Assembly (NCBI RefSeq): GCF_004310295.1
Contig: NZ_SISB01000023.1
Span: forward strand, 39,845 to 103,844
Length of the DNA stretch: 64,000 nucleotides
From: Pseudomonas sp. BGI-2
GTDB taxonomy: Bacteria > Pseudomonadota > Gammaproteobacteria > Pseudomonadales > Pseudomonadaceae
Reading direction: 5' to 3'
Position 1 is the stretch's first letter. Each line of letters begins with the position of its first letter. The notes beneath the pieces are model-generated. The model saw only the letters and a list, made by a program, of their open reading frames with translations, made no database searches and was not told the origin of the DNA. Both the position numbers and the translations under genes were made by a program. Of this stretch, positions 1-8,128 are shown piece after piece.

Positions 1-700
1 CACCGCGCAGGATTTCCCATTTGTGGCCGATGCCGGGCGTGCGCTTCATCTTGAAACCCGCCGCGTTCAGCAGACGGCGTACCCAACCGGTACTGGTGAA
101 AGTGCTGAGGGTCGATCCGGGCGCGGCCAGACGCGCCAGTTCGGCGAACAGTTCGGCGGTCCACATGTCGGGGTTTTTTGCCGGGGCGAAGCCGTCGAGA
201 AACCAGGCATCAATCTGTGCGTCCAGTTGCGGCAATTGCTCCAGCGCATCACCGATCAGCAGTGTCAGGGTGACGCGACCGTTGTCCAGCACCAGTCGCT
301 GGAAGCCTTGATGGATCGCCACGTATTGCGCCAGCAATTGATCGGCAAACGGCTTGAGCTCTGGCCATAAGGCCAAGGCCCGCTGCAAGTCTGGTTGGCT
401 CAGCGGGTACTTTTCGACGCTGACAAAATGCAGTCGCGCACCGGTCACCGCGTGCTGCTCGAACAACTGCCAGGCGCAGAGGAAGTTAAGCCCGGTGCCG
501 AAACCGGTTTCGCCAATGACCAATCGACCGCCGTCCGGCAACGCGGCAAAGCGTTCACGCAAACCGTTCTGTTCGAGGAATACGTAACGGGTTTCTTCAA
601 GGCCTGACTTGTCCGAAAAATAGACGTCGTCGAACACCCGCGAATACGGGCGACCCTGGTCGTCCCAGTCAAGTTGGGCGTGAGGCAATACAGGTTTCAT
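1..700 (-). CDS. mnmC: tRNA 5-methylaminomethyl-2-thiouridine biosynthesis bifunctional protein MnmC, 5' part (cut by window edge)
   Basis: MnmC carries out the last two steps of the mnm5s2U34 wobble modification of tRNA: an FAD domain removes carboxymethyl and an N-terminal SAM domain methylates. Only the N-terminal methyltransferase part (about 233 residues) is in the window; the reading frame is open through base 1. The protein starts MKPVLPHAQLDWDDQGRPYS and has the SAM-binding stretch GETGFGTGLNFLCAW and the DAWFLDGFAPAKNPDMW motif typical of the family. The start is the ATG read from 700 to 698. It is transcribed away from the phosphotransferase gene at 977. The FAD domain is not visible. 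Confidence 0.93.
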   Translation of the reverse strand, partial: MKPVLPHAQLDWDDQGRPYSRVFDDVYFSDKSGLEETRYVFLEQNGLRERFAALPDGGRLVIGETGFGTGLNFLCAWQLFEQHAVTGARLHFVSVEKYPLSQPDLQRALALWPELKPFADQLLAQYVAIHQGFQRLVLDNGRVTLTLLIGDALEQLPQLDAQIDAWFLDGFAPAKNPDMWTAELFAELARLAAPGSTLSTFTSTGWVRRLLNAAGFKMKRTPGIGHKWEILRG

Positions 701-780
701 GGCAGGCTCGGCAACGGCAAGGCGGCCATTCTAGCTGATCGACGTGGCGGTGCCTGCACGACCGCCGACGCGCAGAAAAT

Positions 781-888
781 CCTGTAGCTGCTGCCGAGGC
801 ACGAGGCTGCGTTGCGTGTCCGCAGGACCGCCCTCGAGGGCGCGCTGCGCAGCCCAACGCAGCCTCGTGCCTCGGCAGCTGCTACAGG
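781..888. repeat. Inverted repeat pair between mnmC and pap (REP-like)
   Basis: Two 34-bp arms, 781-814 and 855-888, are near-perfect reverse complements with two internal differences and a 40-bp GC-rich centre. They lie in the gap between divergent mnmC and pap. The arm contains the GCTGCCGAGGCACGAGGCTGCG type of core seen in Pseudomonas palindromic repeats. The family differs from the other repeats in this window. Confidence 0.75.
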
Positions 889-976
889 GAACTGTGGTTG
901 CGGTGAAGAAATGGATTTCTCCCACGCTGACGAGGTCAATCCGCTAGTCTTGCTCAATCTGGGAAGGGAGCCATTC

Positions 977-2500
977 ATGTTCGAATCTGCTGAAATCGGT
1001 CACGCCATCGACAAAGAAACCTATGAAGCTGAAGAACCGGCGCTGCGTGAAGCGTTGCTCGAAGCGCAGTTCGAGCTTCAGCAGCAAAAGCGCTTTCCGG
1101 TGATCATCCTGATCAACGGCATCGAAGGCGCCGGCAAGGGCGAGACGGTCAAGTTGCTCAACGAGTGGATGGACCCGCGCCTGATCGAAGTCCGCACCTT
1201 CGATCAGCAGACCGACGAGGAGCTGGCGCGCCCTCCGGCCTGGCGGTATTGGCGGATGCTCCCGGCCAAGGGGCGCATGGGTATTTTCTTCGGCAACTGG
1301 TACAGCCAGATGCTGCAGGGCCGGGTCCATGGGTTGTTCAAGGACGCGGTGCTGGATCAAGCGATCAACCAGTCCGAGCGTTTTGAAAAAATGCTCTGCG
1401 ACGAGGGCGCGCTGATCTTCAAGTTCTGGTTTCACCTCTCCAAGAAGCAAATGAAGGCGCGTCTCAAGGCACTCGCCGACGACCCCTTGCACAGCTGGCG
1501 TATCAGCCCGCTGGACTGGCAACAATCGCGGACCTACGACAAATTCGTGAAGTACGGCGAGCGGGTGTTGCGCCGCACCAGCCGCGACTACGCGCCCTGG
1601 CATGTGATTGAAGGCGTGGATGCGCATTACCGCAGCCTGGCGGTGGGCAAAATCCTCCTCGAAGGTCTGCAAAGTGCCTTGAAGCGATCCAGGATTCATC
1701 CCGCCAAAGTCAATGCTGCGCCGCTGCCGATCCATGTCGATCAGTTGAGCCTGCTCGACAGCCTCGACTTGAGCCAGCGCCTGGACAAGGACGATTACGA
1801 AGAACAACTGATTACCGAGCAGGCGCGCTTCTCGGGCCTGATGCGCGACAAGCGCATGCGCCAACACGCCTTGGTCGCGGTGTTCGAAGGCAATGATGCG
1901 GCCGGCAAGGGAGGGGCGATTCGTCGCGTCGCGGCGGCGCTCGATCCACGCCAATACAGCATCGTGCCGATTGCCGCGCCCACCGAGGAGGAACGGGCGC
2001 AACCGTATTTGTGGCGCTTCTGGCGGCACCTTCCGGCCAAGGGCAAGTTCACGGTGTTCGATCGTTCCTGGTACGGGCGTGTGCTGGTGGAGCGTGTCGA
2101 AGGCTTCTGTCCACCGGCGGACTGGCTGCGGGCCTACAGCGAGATCAATGATTTCGAAGAGCAGATTTCCGAGTCGGGCCTCATCGTGGTCAAGTTCTGG
2201 CTGGCCATCGACAAACAGACGCAACTGGAGCGTTTCGAGGCGCGGGAAGAAATTCCCTTCAAACGTTTCAAGATCACTGAAGACGACTGGCGCAACCGGG
2301 ACAAGTGGGACGCTTACCGTGCGGCCGTCGGCGATATGGTTGACCGCACCAGCACCGAAATCTCGCCGTGGACCTTGGTAGAGGCCAATGACAAGCGCTG
2401 GGCCCGGGTCAAGGTCCTGCGCACGATCAACCATGCGCTGGAAGAAGCGTTCGAGAAATCAGACAAGCACGACAGGATGGGTAAAAAACACAAGTCGTGA
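977..2500 (+). CDS. pap: Polyphosphate:AMP phosphotransferase (class II PPK2, two fused domains)
   Basis: Transfers the terminal phosphate of polyphosphate to AMP, making ADP; cytosolic. The 507-residue protein holds two PPK2 domains. Each has a Walker-A-like loop: GIEGAGKGETVK in the first and EGNDAAGKGGAIRR in the second. Each also has the PAWRYWRMLPAKG or PYLWRFWRHLPAKG stretch and a lid region. The two-domain length is normal for PAP. The frame is open upstream to 812, but that extension runs through the inverted repeat. The ATG at 977 is preceded by GGGAAGGGAG at 961-970 and begins MFESAEIGHAID, so it is preferred. It is divergent from mnmC and followed by an independent thiolase gene. 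Confidence 0.93.
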   Translation: MFESAEIGHAIDKETYEAEEPALREALLEAQFELQQQKRFPVIILINGIEGAGKGETVKLLNEWMDPRLIEVRTFDQQTDEELARPPAWRYWRMLPAKGRMGIFFGNWYSQMLQGRVHGLFKDAVLDQAINQSERFEKMLCDEGALIFKFWFHLSKKQMKARLKALADDPLHSWRISPLDWQQSRTYDKFVKYGERVLRRTSRDYAPWHVIEGVDAHYRSLAVGKILLEGLQSALKRSRIHPAKVNAAPLPIHVDQLSLLDSLDLSQRLDKDDYEEQLITEQARFSGLMRDKRMRQHALVAVFEGNDAAGKGGAIRRVAAALDPRQYSIVPIAAPTEEERAQPYLWRFWRHLPAKGKFTVFDRSWYGRVLVERVEGFCPPADWLRAYSEINDFEEQISESGLIVVKFWLAIDKQTQLERFEAREEIPFKRFKITEDDWRNRDKWDAYRAAVGDMVDRTSTEISPWTLVEANDKRWARVKVLRTINHALEEAFEKSDKHDRMGKKHKS

Positions 2501-2602
2501 GCCGATGGTTACGCATACGCGGGGTGAATGATTGTCGCGGTCGGTTATGGGGTGGACTTATGCTCGGTCCACTCTCAACCCACAACAACAATGAGGTATG
2601 CC

Positions 2603-3787
2603 ATGCGTGAAGTGGTGATCGTCGACAGCGTGCGGACCGGCTTGGCCAAATCCTTTCGCGGCAAGTTCAACCAGACCCGTCCGGATGACATGGCGGCGCA
2701 TTGTGTCGATGCCTTGTTGGCGCGCACCGGTATCGACCCGGCCAGCGTTGAGGATTGCATCGTCGGCGCGGGCTCCAACGAAGGCGCCCAAGGTTACAAC
2801 ATCGGTCGCAACGTCGCGGTGTTGTCGCGTCTGGGCACCGGCACCGCCGGTATGACCCTCAACCGTTTCTGCTCGTCGGGCTTGCAGGCCATCGCCATCG
2901 CCGCCAACCAGATCGCCTCGGGCTGCAGCGACATCATCGTGGCCGGTGGCGTCGAATCCATCAGCCTGACCATGAAAAGCGTCAACACCGACAACCTGAT
3001 CAACCCGCTCCTGAAAGAGCAGGTGCCGGGCATCTATTTCCCGATGGGCCAGACCGCCGAAATCGTCGCACGTCGTTACAGCATCAGTCGCCAGGAGCAG
3101 GATCTGTACGCCCTGCAAAGTCAGCAACGTACTGCCCAGGCTCAGGCCGCTGGCTTGTTCGATGATGAAATCGTGCCGATGGCGGTGAAGTACCGGGTTG
3201 AAGACAAGGCCACCGGTCAGATCCAGATCCTCGACGGGATCGTCGATCGCGACGACTGCAACCGCCCGGACACCACCCTTGAAAGCCTGGCCGGGTTGAA
3301 ACCGGTGTTTGCCGAGGACGGTTCGGTGACGGCGGGTAACTCGTCGCAACTGTCTGATGGCGCTTCGATGACGCTGGTCATGAGCCTGGAAAAAGCCCTG
3401 GCACTGGGACTCAAGCCAAAGGCGTTCTTCCGTGGTTTCGCGGTGGCCGGGTGCGAGCCGGACGAGATGGGCATCGGTCCGGTGTTCTCGGTGCCGAAAT
3501 TGCTCAAGGCCAAAGGCTTGCAGGTGGCCGACATTGATCTCTGGGAACTCAACGAAGCGTTTGCCTCTCAGTGCCTGTACAGCCGCAACCGCCTGGAGAT
3601 CGATAACGACAAGTACAACGTCAATGGCGGCTCGATTTCCATCGGCCACCCGTTCGGCATGACCGGCTCGCGTCAGGTGGGGCACATCGTGCGTGAGTTG
3701 CAGCGGCGCAACTTGCGTTACGGCGTCGTCACCATGTGCGTGGGTGGCGGGATGGGGGCGACCGGGTTGTTTGAAGCGGTGCGATAG
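2603..3787 (+). CDS. Acetyl-CoA C-acyltransferase (thiolase)
   Basis: Thiolase of the FadA/PA3454 type, 394 residues; cleaves 3-ketoacyl-CoA with CoA or condenses acyl-CoAs. The active-site cysteine is C90 in NRFCSSGLQA. The second catalytic set is GHPFGMTGSR (His) and MCVGGGMGATG (Cys) near the C terminus. The start at 2603 (MREVVIVDSVRTG) matches the usual thiolase N terminus and has TGAGGT at 2592-2597 as a ribosome site. In-frame codons back to 2528 look non-coding. The substrate range cannot be told from sequence. It stands alone between pap and a REP pair. Confidence 0.92.
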   Translation: MREVVIVDSVRTGLAKSFRGKFNQTRPDDMAAHCVDALLARTGIDPASVEDCIVGAGSNEGAQGYNIGRNVAVLSRLGTGTAGMTLNRFCSSGLQAIAIAANQIASGCSDIIVAGGVESISLTMKSVNTDNLINPLLKEQVPGIYFPMGQTAEIVARRYSISRQEQDLYALQSQQRTAQAQAAGLFDDEIVPMAVKYRVEDKATGQIQILDGIVDRDDCNRPDTTLESLAGLKPVFAEDGSVTAGNSSQLSDGASMTLVMSLEKALALGLKPKAFFRGFAVAGCEPDEMGIGPVFSVPKLLKAKGLQVADIDLWELNEAFASQCLYSRNRLEIDNDKYNVNGGSISIGHPFGMTGSRQVGHIVRELQRRNLRYGVVTMCVGGGMGATGLFEAVR

Positions 3788-3816
3788 GCCATTCAATATG
3801 TGCTGAATGTTTAATC

Positions 3817-3903
3817 GCCTTCGCGAGCAAGCCCGCTCCCACAGTTGACCGCATTCCTATGGGGAACTCGGTCTAGTGTGGGAGCGGGCTTGCTCGCGAA
3901 GGC
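3817..3903. repeat. REP pair, GCCTTCGCGAGCAAGCCCGC type
   Basis: Perfect 27-bp inverted arms at 3817-3843 and 3877-3903 with a 33-bp spacer, just after the thiolase gene. The arm contains the GGGAGCGGGCTTGCTCGCGAA core that is extremely common in fluorescens-group genomes. The same core recurs at 24424-24513 and in short form at 14981-15008. Confidence 0.9.
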
Positions 3904-3913
3904 CGCACCTCGG

Positions 3914-4108
3914 TCAACGGTGGGCACCCAAAACCTGCATCCGCGCAATGTAGGCCTGAATCTCCCGCTCTGCCGACTGCGGATTATCAAACGGCCCCTC
4001 CAGCGTGTTTTCCCGGGTGCTGAAAAACAATTCCCCGTTCACACGGCACACTCGGTCGCAGCGAAAGTGCGTGGCGGGGGCGGTGTCCTGGGCGCGCATG
4101 CCGTACAT
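3914..4108 (-). CDS. Small DUF6316-like protein
   Basis: A 64-residue protein (MYGMRAQDTAPATHF...) containing FRCDRVCRVNGELFFSTRE and ending MQVLGAHR. It resembles the small DUF6316 family found in Pseudomonas; no function is known. The ATG at 4108 is preceded on the minus strand by CAGGAGATAG, a good ribosome site, so the longer in-frame extension to 4225 is not used. It lies between a REP pair and the divergent DMT transporter. The pattern of charged and aromatic residues without a signal peptide suggests a cytosolic protein. Confidence 0.65.
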   Translation of the reverse strand: MYGMRAQDTAPATHFRCDRVCRVNGELFFSTRENTLEGPFDNPQSAEREIQAYIARMQVLGAHR

Positions 4109-4318
4109 GGCTATCTCCTGAAGGATGTTCCTGTTGGTGGATCCAAGGAGCTTATGCATGAACCACTTGCGGCGCCTGACCAACTGATCGACGGCACATC
4201 GCCAAATGAATGGTGCGACCTGCACAGTTTCATTCGCGGTCAGTCGCCAACTGTCCCTGTGTCGCGCCGGGGTCTGCGCCTAGAATGGTGTTTCTTGCCA
4301 TCTGGCTTTGGGGTTCGC

Positions 4319-5278
4319 ATGCACATATCATCCGGTCGCTGGGTTTACGGTCTGTCCCTGGCCTTGCTGACCGCGCTGCTGTGGGGAATCCTGCCGATCA
4401 AACTCAAACAAGTCCTGCTGGTGATGGACCCGGTGACGGTGACCTGGTTTCGCCTGACGGTGTCCGGTGGGTGCCTGTTCATCTATCTGGCGGCGACCAA
4501 ACGCCTGCCGAGCCGCAAAGTCCTCGGCCCGCGCGGTGGCTGGCTGGTGTTGATGGCGGTGCTTGGTCTGGTCGGCAACTACGTGTTGTACCTGATGGGC
4601 TTGAACCTGCTCAGCCCCGGCACCGCGCAACTGGTGGTGCAGATGGGCCCGATCATGTTGCTGATCGCCAGTTTGTTTGTGTTCAAGGAACGGTTCAGTG
4701 TGGGGCAGGGGATGGGTCTGCTGGTGCTGCTGATTGGCTTCGCACTCTTCTTTAATCAACGCTTGACCGAGTTGTTGACCTCGTTGACCGATTACACCGC
4801 AGGCGTGTTGCTGGTGCTGTTGGCGTCGACGGTCTGGACGTTTTACGCGCTGGGGCAGAAGCAATTGCTGACGGTATGGAACTCGTTGCAGGTGATGATG
4901 GTGATCTACCTGTTCTGCGCGCTGTTGCTGACGCCGTGGGTGCATCCGCTGGAGGCACTGCAATTGAGCCCGCTGCAAGGCTGGTTGTTGCTGGCGTGCT
5001 GCATGAACACCCTGATCGCCTATGGCGCATTTGCCGAAGCGCTGGCCCATTGGGAAGCTTCGCGGGTGAGTGCGACGCTGGCGATTACGCCGTTGGTGAC
5101 GTTTGGCGCGGTGGCCGTGGCGGCGTGGGCGTGGCCGGAGTACGTGCATGCCGAGACGATCAATGGTCTGGGGTATGGCGGGGCGGTGTTGGTGGTGGTG
5201 GGTTCAGCGTTGGTGGCGTTGGGGCCGTCGCTGATTGCCGGGCTCAAGGCGCGCAAGGTGCGGATGGCGGCCAGTTAA
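4319..5278 (+). CDS. DMT-superfamily (EamA) inner-membrane transporter
   Basis: A 319-residue inner-membrane protein with about ten hydrophobic helices arranged as two EamA repeats, starting MHISSGRWVYGLSLALLT. The first repeat has ALLWGILPIKLKQVLLVMDP, typical of drug/metabolite exporters of the RhaT/EamA type. The substrate is unknown. The frame is open back to 3845, but that upstream part covers the REP pair and the DUF6316-like gene, so the ATG at 4319 is chosen. It converges on fumC, with a REP pair between. Confidence 0.88.
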   Translation: MHISSGRWVYGLSLALLTALLWGILPIKLKQVLLVMDPVTVTWFRLTVSGGCLFIYLAATKRLPSRKVLGPRGGWLVLMAVLGLVGNYVLYLMGLNLLSPGTAQLVVQMGPIMLLIASLFVFKERFSVGQGMGLLVLLIGFALFFNQRLTELLTSLTDYTAGVLLVLLASTVWTFYALGQKQLLTVWNSLQVMMVIYLFCALLLTPWVHPLEALQLSPLQGWLLLACCMNTLIAYGAFAEALAHWEASRVSATLAITPLVTFGAVAVAAWAWPEYVHAETINGLGYGGAVLVVVGSALVALGPSLIAGLKARKVRMAAS

Positions 5279-5292
5279 ACCGCGTTATCGTT

Positions 5293-5370
5293 CTTCGCGG
5301 GCAAGCCTCGCTCCTACAGAAGATCTATGTCGCACTTCAGTCCCTGTAGGAGCGAGGCTTGCCCGCGAAG
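5293..5370. repeat. REP pair, CTTCGCGGGCAAGCCTCGCT type
   Basis: Perfect 27-bp inverted arms at 5293-5319 and 5344-5370 between the convergent DMT transporter and fumC genes. This is a second sequence family (GAGCGAGGCTTGCCCGCGAA), also seen at 21265-21359. The position between two converging genes could also serve transcription termination. Confidence 0.88.
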
Positions 5371-5394
5371 ACTGACTGTCAGGCGCTGAAAATC

Positions 5395-6789
5395 TTAACC
5401 CTTGGCGCCCGCTTCCAGCATATTCTCCGGCCTCACCCAGGCATCAAACTGCTCATCCGTCAGATACCCCAGCTGCAACGCCGCCTCACGCAGTGTCAGT
5501 CCCTCGTTGTAGGCCTTCTTGGCAATCTCCGCCGATTTGTCGTAGCCGATGTGCGGGTTCAGCGCCGTCACCAGCATCAACCCACGCTCCAGGTGTTCAG
5601 CCATTTTCAGCGCATCTGGCTCAAGCCCTGCGATGCAGTGCTGCTGGAAGTTGCTGCAGCCATCGCCCAGCAGGCGGATCGATTGCAGCAAGTTGTGGAT
5701 AATCACCGGTTTGAACACGTTCAGCTGCAAGTGCCCCTGACTCGCCGCAAAACCAATGGCGACGTCATTGCCCAAAACCTGACACGCCAGCATCGACAGC
5801 GCTTCGCACTGGGTCGGATTGACCTTGCCCGGCATGATTGAGCTGCCCGGTTCGTTGGCTGGCAGCTTCACTTCGGCGAAACCTGCGCGCGGCCCGGAAC
5901 CCAGCAGACGCAGGTCGTTGGCGATTTTCATCAGGCTCACGGCAAGGGTTTTCAGCGCCCCCGACAGGGTGGTCAACGGCTCATGGCCGGCCAGCGCGGC
6001 AAACTTGTTCGGTGCGGTGACGAACGGCAAGCCGGAAAGGGCGGCCAACTCTGCAGCGATCGCCTCGCCAAAACCGTGGGGTGAGTTCAGCCCGGTGCCG
6101 ACCGCCGTGCCGCCCTGCGCCAGTTCACAGACCGCCGGCAGTGCGCTGCGGATCGCCCGTTCGGCGTAATCCAGTTGCGCGATGAACGCCGAGAGTTCCT
6201 GGCCGAAGGTGATCGGCGTGGCGTCCATCATATGGGTACGGCCGGTCTTGACCAGTTTCATGTGTCGCGCCGACAACTCGGCCAACCCGCCAGAGAGCTC
6301 ACTGATCGCCGGCAGCAAATGCTGCTGCACCGCCTGAACGGCGGCAATGTGCATGGCGGTCGGGAAGCAATCATTGGAGCTTTGGGAGCGGTTGACGTGA
6401 TCGTTAGGGTGAACCGGTGATTTGCCGCCGCGAGGGTTACCGGCCAGTTCATTGGCGCGTCCGGCGATCACTTCGTTGACGTTCATGTTGCTCTGGGTGC
6501 CGCTGCCGGTCTGCCAGACCACCAGCGGGAACTGGTCGTCGTGGCTGCCGTCGAGCACTTCGTCGGCGGCCTGTTCGATCAGGCGGGCGATGTCGGCAGG
6601 CAGATCACCGTTGCGGTCATTGACCCGCGCCGCGGCTTTCTTGATCAGGGCCAATGCGTGCAGCACGGCCAACGGCATACGTTCGTTGCCAATGGCGAAA
6701 TTAATCAGCGAGCGTTGCGTCTGAGCGCCCCAGTAGGCTTCATCCGGGACTTCCACCTGGCCAAGGCTGTCGGTTTCGATACGGCTCAT
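5395..6789 (-). CDS. fumC: Class II fumarate hydratase
   Basis: Iron-independent fumarase: fumarate + water to L-malate, homotetramer, TCA cycle. It has 464 residues, the usual length. The signature GSSIMPGKVNPTQCE of the fumarase/aspartase superfamily is present, as is TGRTHMMDATPITFGQE with the conserved active-site His. The ATG at 6789 follows ACAGGAGTGTGCAAG on the minus strand; a GTG nine bases earlier is inside the ribosome site and rejected. Pseudomonads often carry more than one FumC, and which copy this is cannot be decided here. Confidence 0.95.
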   Translation of the reverse strand: MSRIETDSLGQVEVPDEAYWGAQTQRSLINFAIGNERMPLAVLHALALIKKAAARVNDRNGDLPADIARLIEQAADEVLDGSHDDQFPLVVWQTGSGTQSNMNVNEVIAGRANELAGNPRGGKSPVHPNDHVNRSQSSNDCFPTAMHIAAVQAVQQHLLPAISELSGGLAELSARHMKLVKTGRTHMMDATPITFGQELSAFIAQLDYAERAIRSALPAVCELAQGGTAVGTGLNSPHGFGEAIAAELAALSGLPFVTAPNKFAALAGHEPLTTLSGALKTLAVSLMKIANDLRLLGSGPRAGFAEVKLPANEPGSSIMPGKVNPTQCEALSMLACQVLGNDVAIGFAASQGHLQLNVFKPVIIHNLLQSIRLLGDGCSNFQQHCIAGLEPDALKMAEHLERGLMLVTALNPHIGYDKSAEIAKKAYNEGLTLREAALQLGYLTDEQFDAWVRPENMLEAGAKG

Positions 6790-6980
6790 CTTGCACACTC
6801 CTGTAAGTCGATAGCGCAGTTTAGGCCGTGATCGCCGGCCGTGGTTCCATTAGTCTGGATTTTGACCGCTCAACGCCTCTAATTCAGGCCCGACAAGGCT
6901 TGGGGTTGAGTGACACACTTTTTTAGGCGCAGAATGGACGCCCTTGGGGTTTTACCTCGCCTGCTAGAAAAGGAAACTCG

Positions 6981-7505
6981 ATGACTCGTCTTCGTGCCAT
7001 CTGTACCGCGGTTGCACTGGTTTGCGCCAGCGGCCCTGTTTTTGCCGATACCGCCAGCCACAACGCCAGTGCCGAAGCTTTCCTGACCCTGGCGCACGCT
7101 GACAAATTGGGCACTCCGGTGTACATGCAAGTGCAGCAAATGTTCGCTCAGCGCTTTGAACAGACCAAAGCCCCTGAGTCGAAAAAAGCCTTGCTGGAAA
7201 CCTACCAGGCCAAAGCCAACGCCGCGTTGGACCAAGCCATTGGCTGGAACAAGCTGAAGCCGGACATGGTCAAGCTCTACACCACCAACTTCAGCGAATC
7301 CGAGCTCAAAGACCTGGTCGCGTTCTACAAGTCGCCACTGGGCAAGAAAGTCCTGGAAAAAATGCCGCAGCTGACTCAGCAATCGGCCCAGATGACTCAA
7401 GCCAAGCTGGAAAGCGCGGTGCCTGTGGTCAACAAACTGCTGGCTGACATGACTGCCGAGCTGGAGCCTAAAGGCGCCGCCGCTCCAGCCAAGAAAAAGC
7501 CTTAA
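6981..7505 (+). CDS. Secreted/periplasmic DUF2059 protein
   Basis: A 174-residue protein with a Sec signal peptide (MTRLRAICTAVALVCASGPVFA, cleavage expected after VFA). The helical DUF2059 domain follows: YTTNFSESELKDLVAFYKSP and LGKKVLEKMPQLTQQSAQM are its hallmark. The function of the family is unknown. It ends in a lysine-rich tail (APAKKKP). AAGGAAA at 6970-6976 is the ribosome site. The bolA gene follows after 12 bases, so the two are probably co-transcribed. Confidence 0.85.
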   Translation: MTRLRAICTAVALVCASGPVFADTASHNASAEAFLTLAHADKLGTPVYMQVQQMFAQRFEQTKAPESKKALLETYQAKANAALDQAIGWNKLKPDMVKLYTTNFSESELKDLVAFYKSPLGKKVLEKMPQLTQQSAQMTQAKLESAVPVVNKLLADMTAELEPKGAAAPAKKKP

Positions 7506-7517
7506 GCGGAGTTGGGT

Positions 7518-7817
7518 ATGACCATGCAACAACGCATCGAATCGACGCTGGGCCTGTTGCAGCCGCAGCATCTGCAAGTGCTGGATGAAAGCCACATGCA
7601 CAGCCGTGGGTTGCAGACCCACTTCAAGGCCGTGGTGGTCAGCCAGCAGTTCGAAGGGCTCAACCGGGTCAAGCGACACCAAAAAGTCTACGGCACGCTC
7701 GGCGAGCTGATGGGCGAATTCCATGCGTTGGCGCTGCATACCTACACGCCGGAAGAATGGGCTCAGATCGACGCGGCTCCGGCCTCGCCGACCTGTGCTG
7801 GCGGTAGCAAGCATTGA
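7518..7817 (+). CDS. BolA family protein
   Basis: A 99-residue BolA-fold protein (class II KH-like). It begins MTMQQRIESTLGLLQPQHLQ, with VLDESHMHSRG and the conserved HFKAVVVSQQFEGLNRVKRHQ and GELMGEFHALALHTYTPEEW. BolA proteins partner with monothiol glutaredoxins in Fe-S handling or act as regulators. The ATG at 7518 is preceded by GCGGAG (7506-7511). It sits directly after the DUF2059 gene. The C-terminal tail PASPTCAGGSKH includes a cysteine. Confidence 0.88.
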   Translation: MTMQQRIESTLGLLQPQHLQVLDESHMHSRGLQTHFKAVVVSQQFEGLNRVKRHQKVYGTLGELMGEFHALALHTYTPEEWAQIDAAPASPTCAGGSKH

Positions 7818-7851
7818 TGTGACGGGTTGAAGAGCTGTTGTGGCGAGGGCT

Positions 7852-7990
7852 TTGTGGCGAGGGGATTCATCCCCGTTCGGCTGCGAAGCAGTCGTAAAAC
7901 CGGCAGCTCGGTTTGTCTGAAACGCCTCAGTGAGGCTGATATTTTCAGGTCTGCTTCGCAGCCCAGCGGGGATAAATCCCCTCGCCACAA
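7852..7990. repeat. Large REP pair, TGGCGAGGGGAT type
   Basis: Imperfect inverted arms of about 39 bp at 7852-7890 and 7952-7990. Each contains GTGGCGAGGGGAT(T)...CCCCG and the GCTGCGAAGCAG stem. A second copy of the same family lies at 17134-17262. Each arm itself contains the smaller ATCCCC/GGGGAT palindrome. Confidence 0.85.
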
Positions 7991-8051
7991 TGGTTCTCAC
8001 CAGACTTTTAGATCCCAGTCCTAAACCCACACCATTTTTGCTAGAATCCGC

Positions 8052-8081
8052 AACGCGCCGCTCACCCGGCGCGTTTTTTTT
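8052..8081 (+). terminator. Rho-independent terminator upstream of trhO
   Basis: A 9-bp perfect stem AACGCGCCG / CGGCGCGTT (8052-8060 and 8067-8075) with a 6-base loop, followed by eight T residues. It probably ends transcription from bolA. Confidence 0.8.
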
Positions 8082-8128
8082 CGCATCCGGTTCACCCCTT
8101 ACGAGGGTAGCCACCTGGAGAATCACCC

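Larger units (their letters stand above)
7818..8128. other. Intergenic region bolA-trhO: REP pair and terminator
   Basis: This 311-bp gap holds a large REP pair (7852-7990) and a strong intrinsic terminator (8052-8081). A TAGAAT hexamer at 8042-8047 just before the terminator stem resembles a -10 box. Open frames across the region are repeat sequence and are not called as genes. Confidence 0.7.

Noticed and set aside
944..2434. Long open frame on the minus strand opposite pap
   Set aside because: GC-rich third positions of the plus-strand gene keep the antisense frame open; the plus strand encodes a complete two-domain PPK2 protein.
7800..7810. GGCGGTAGCAA inside bolA as a second ops element
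   Set aside because: It diverges from the core at the last bases, lies inside a coding gene and precedes no long operon.
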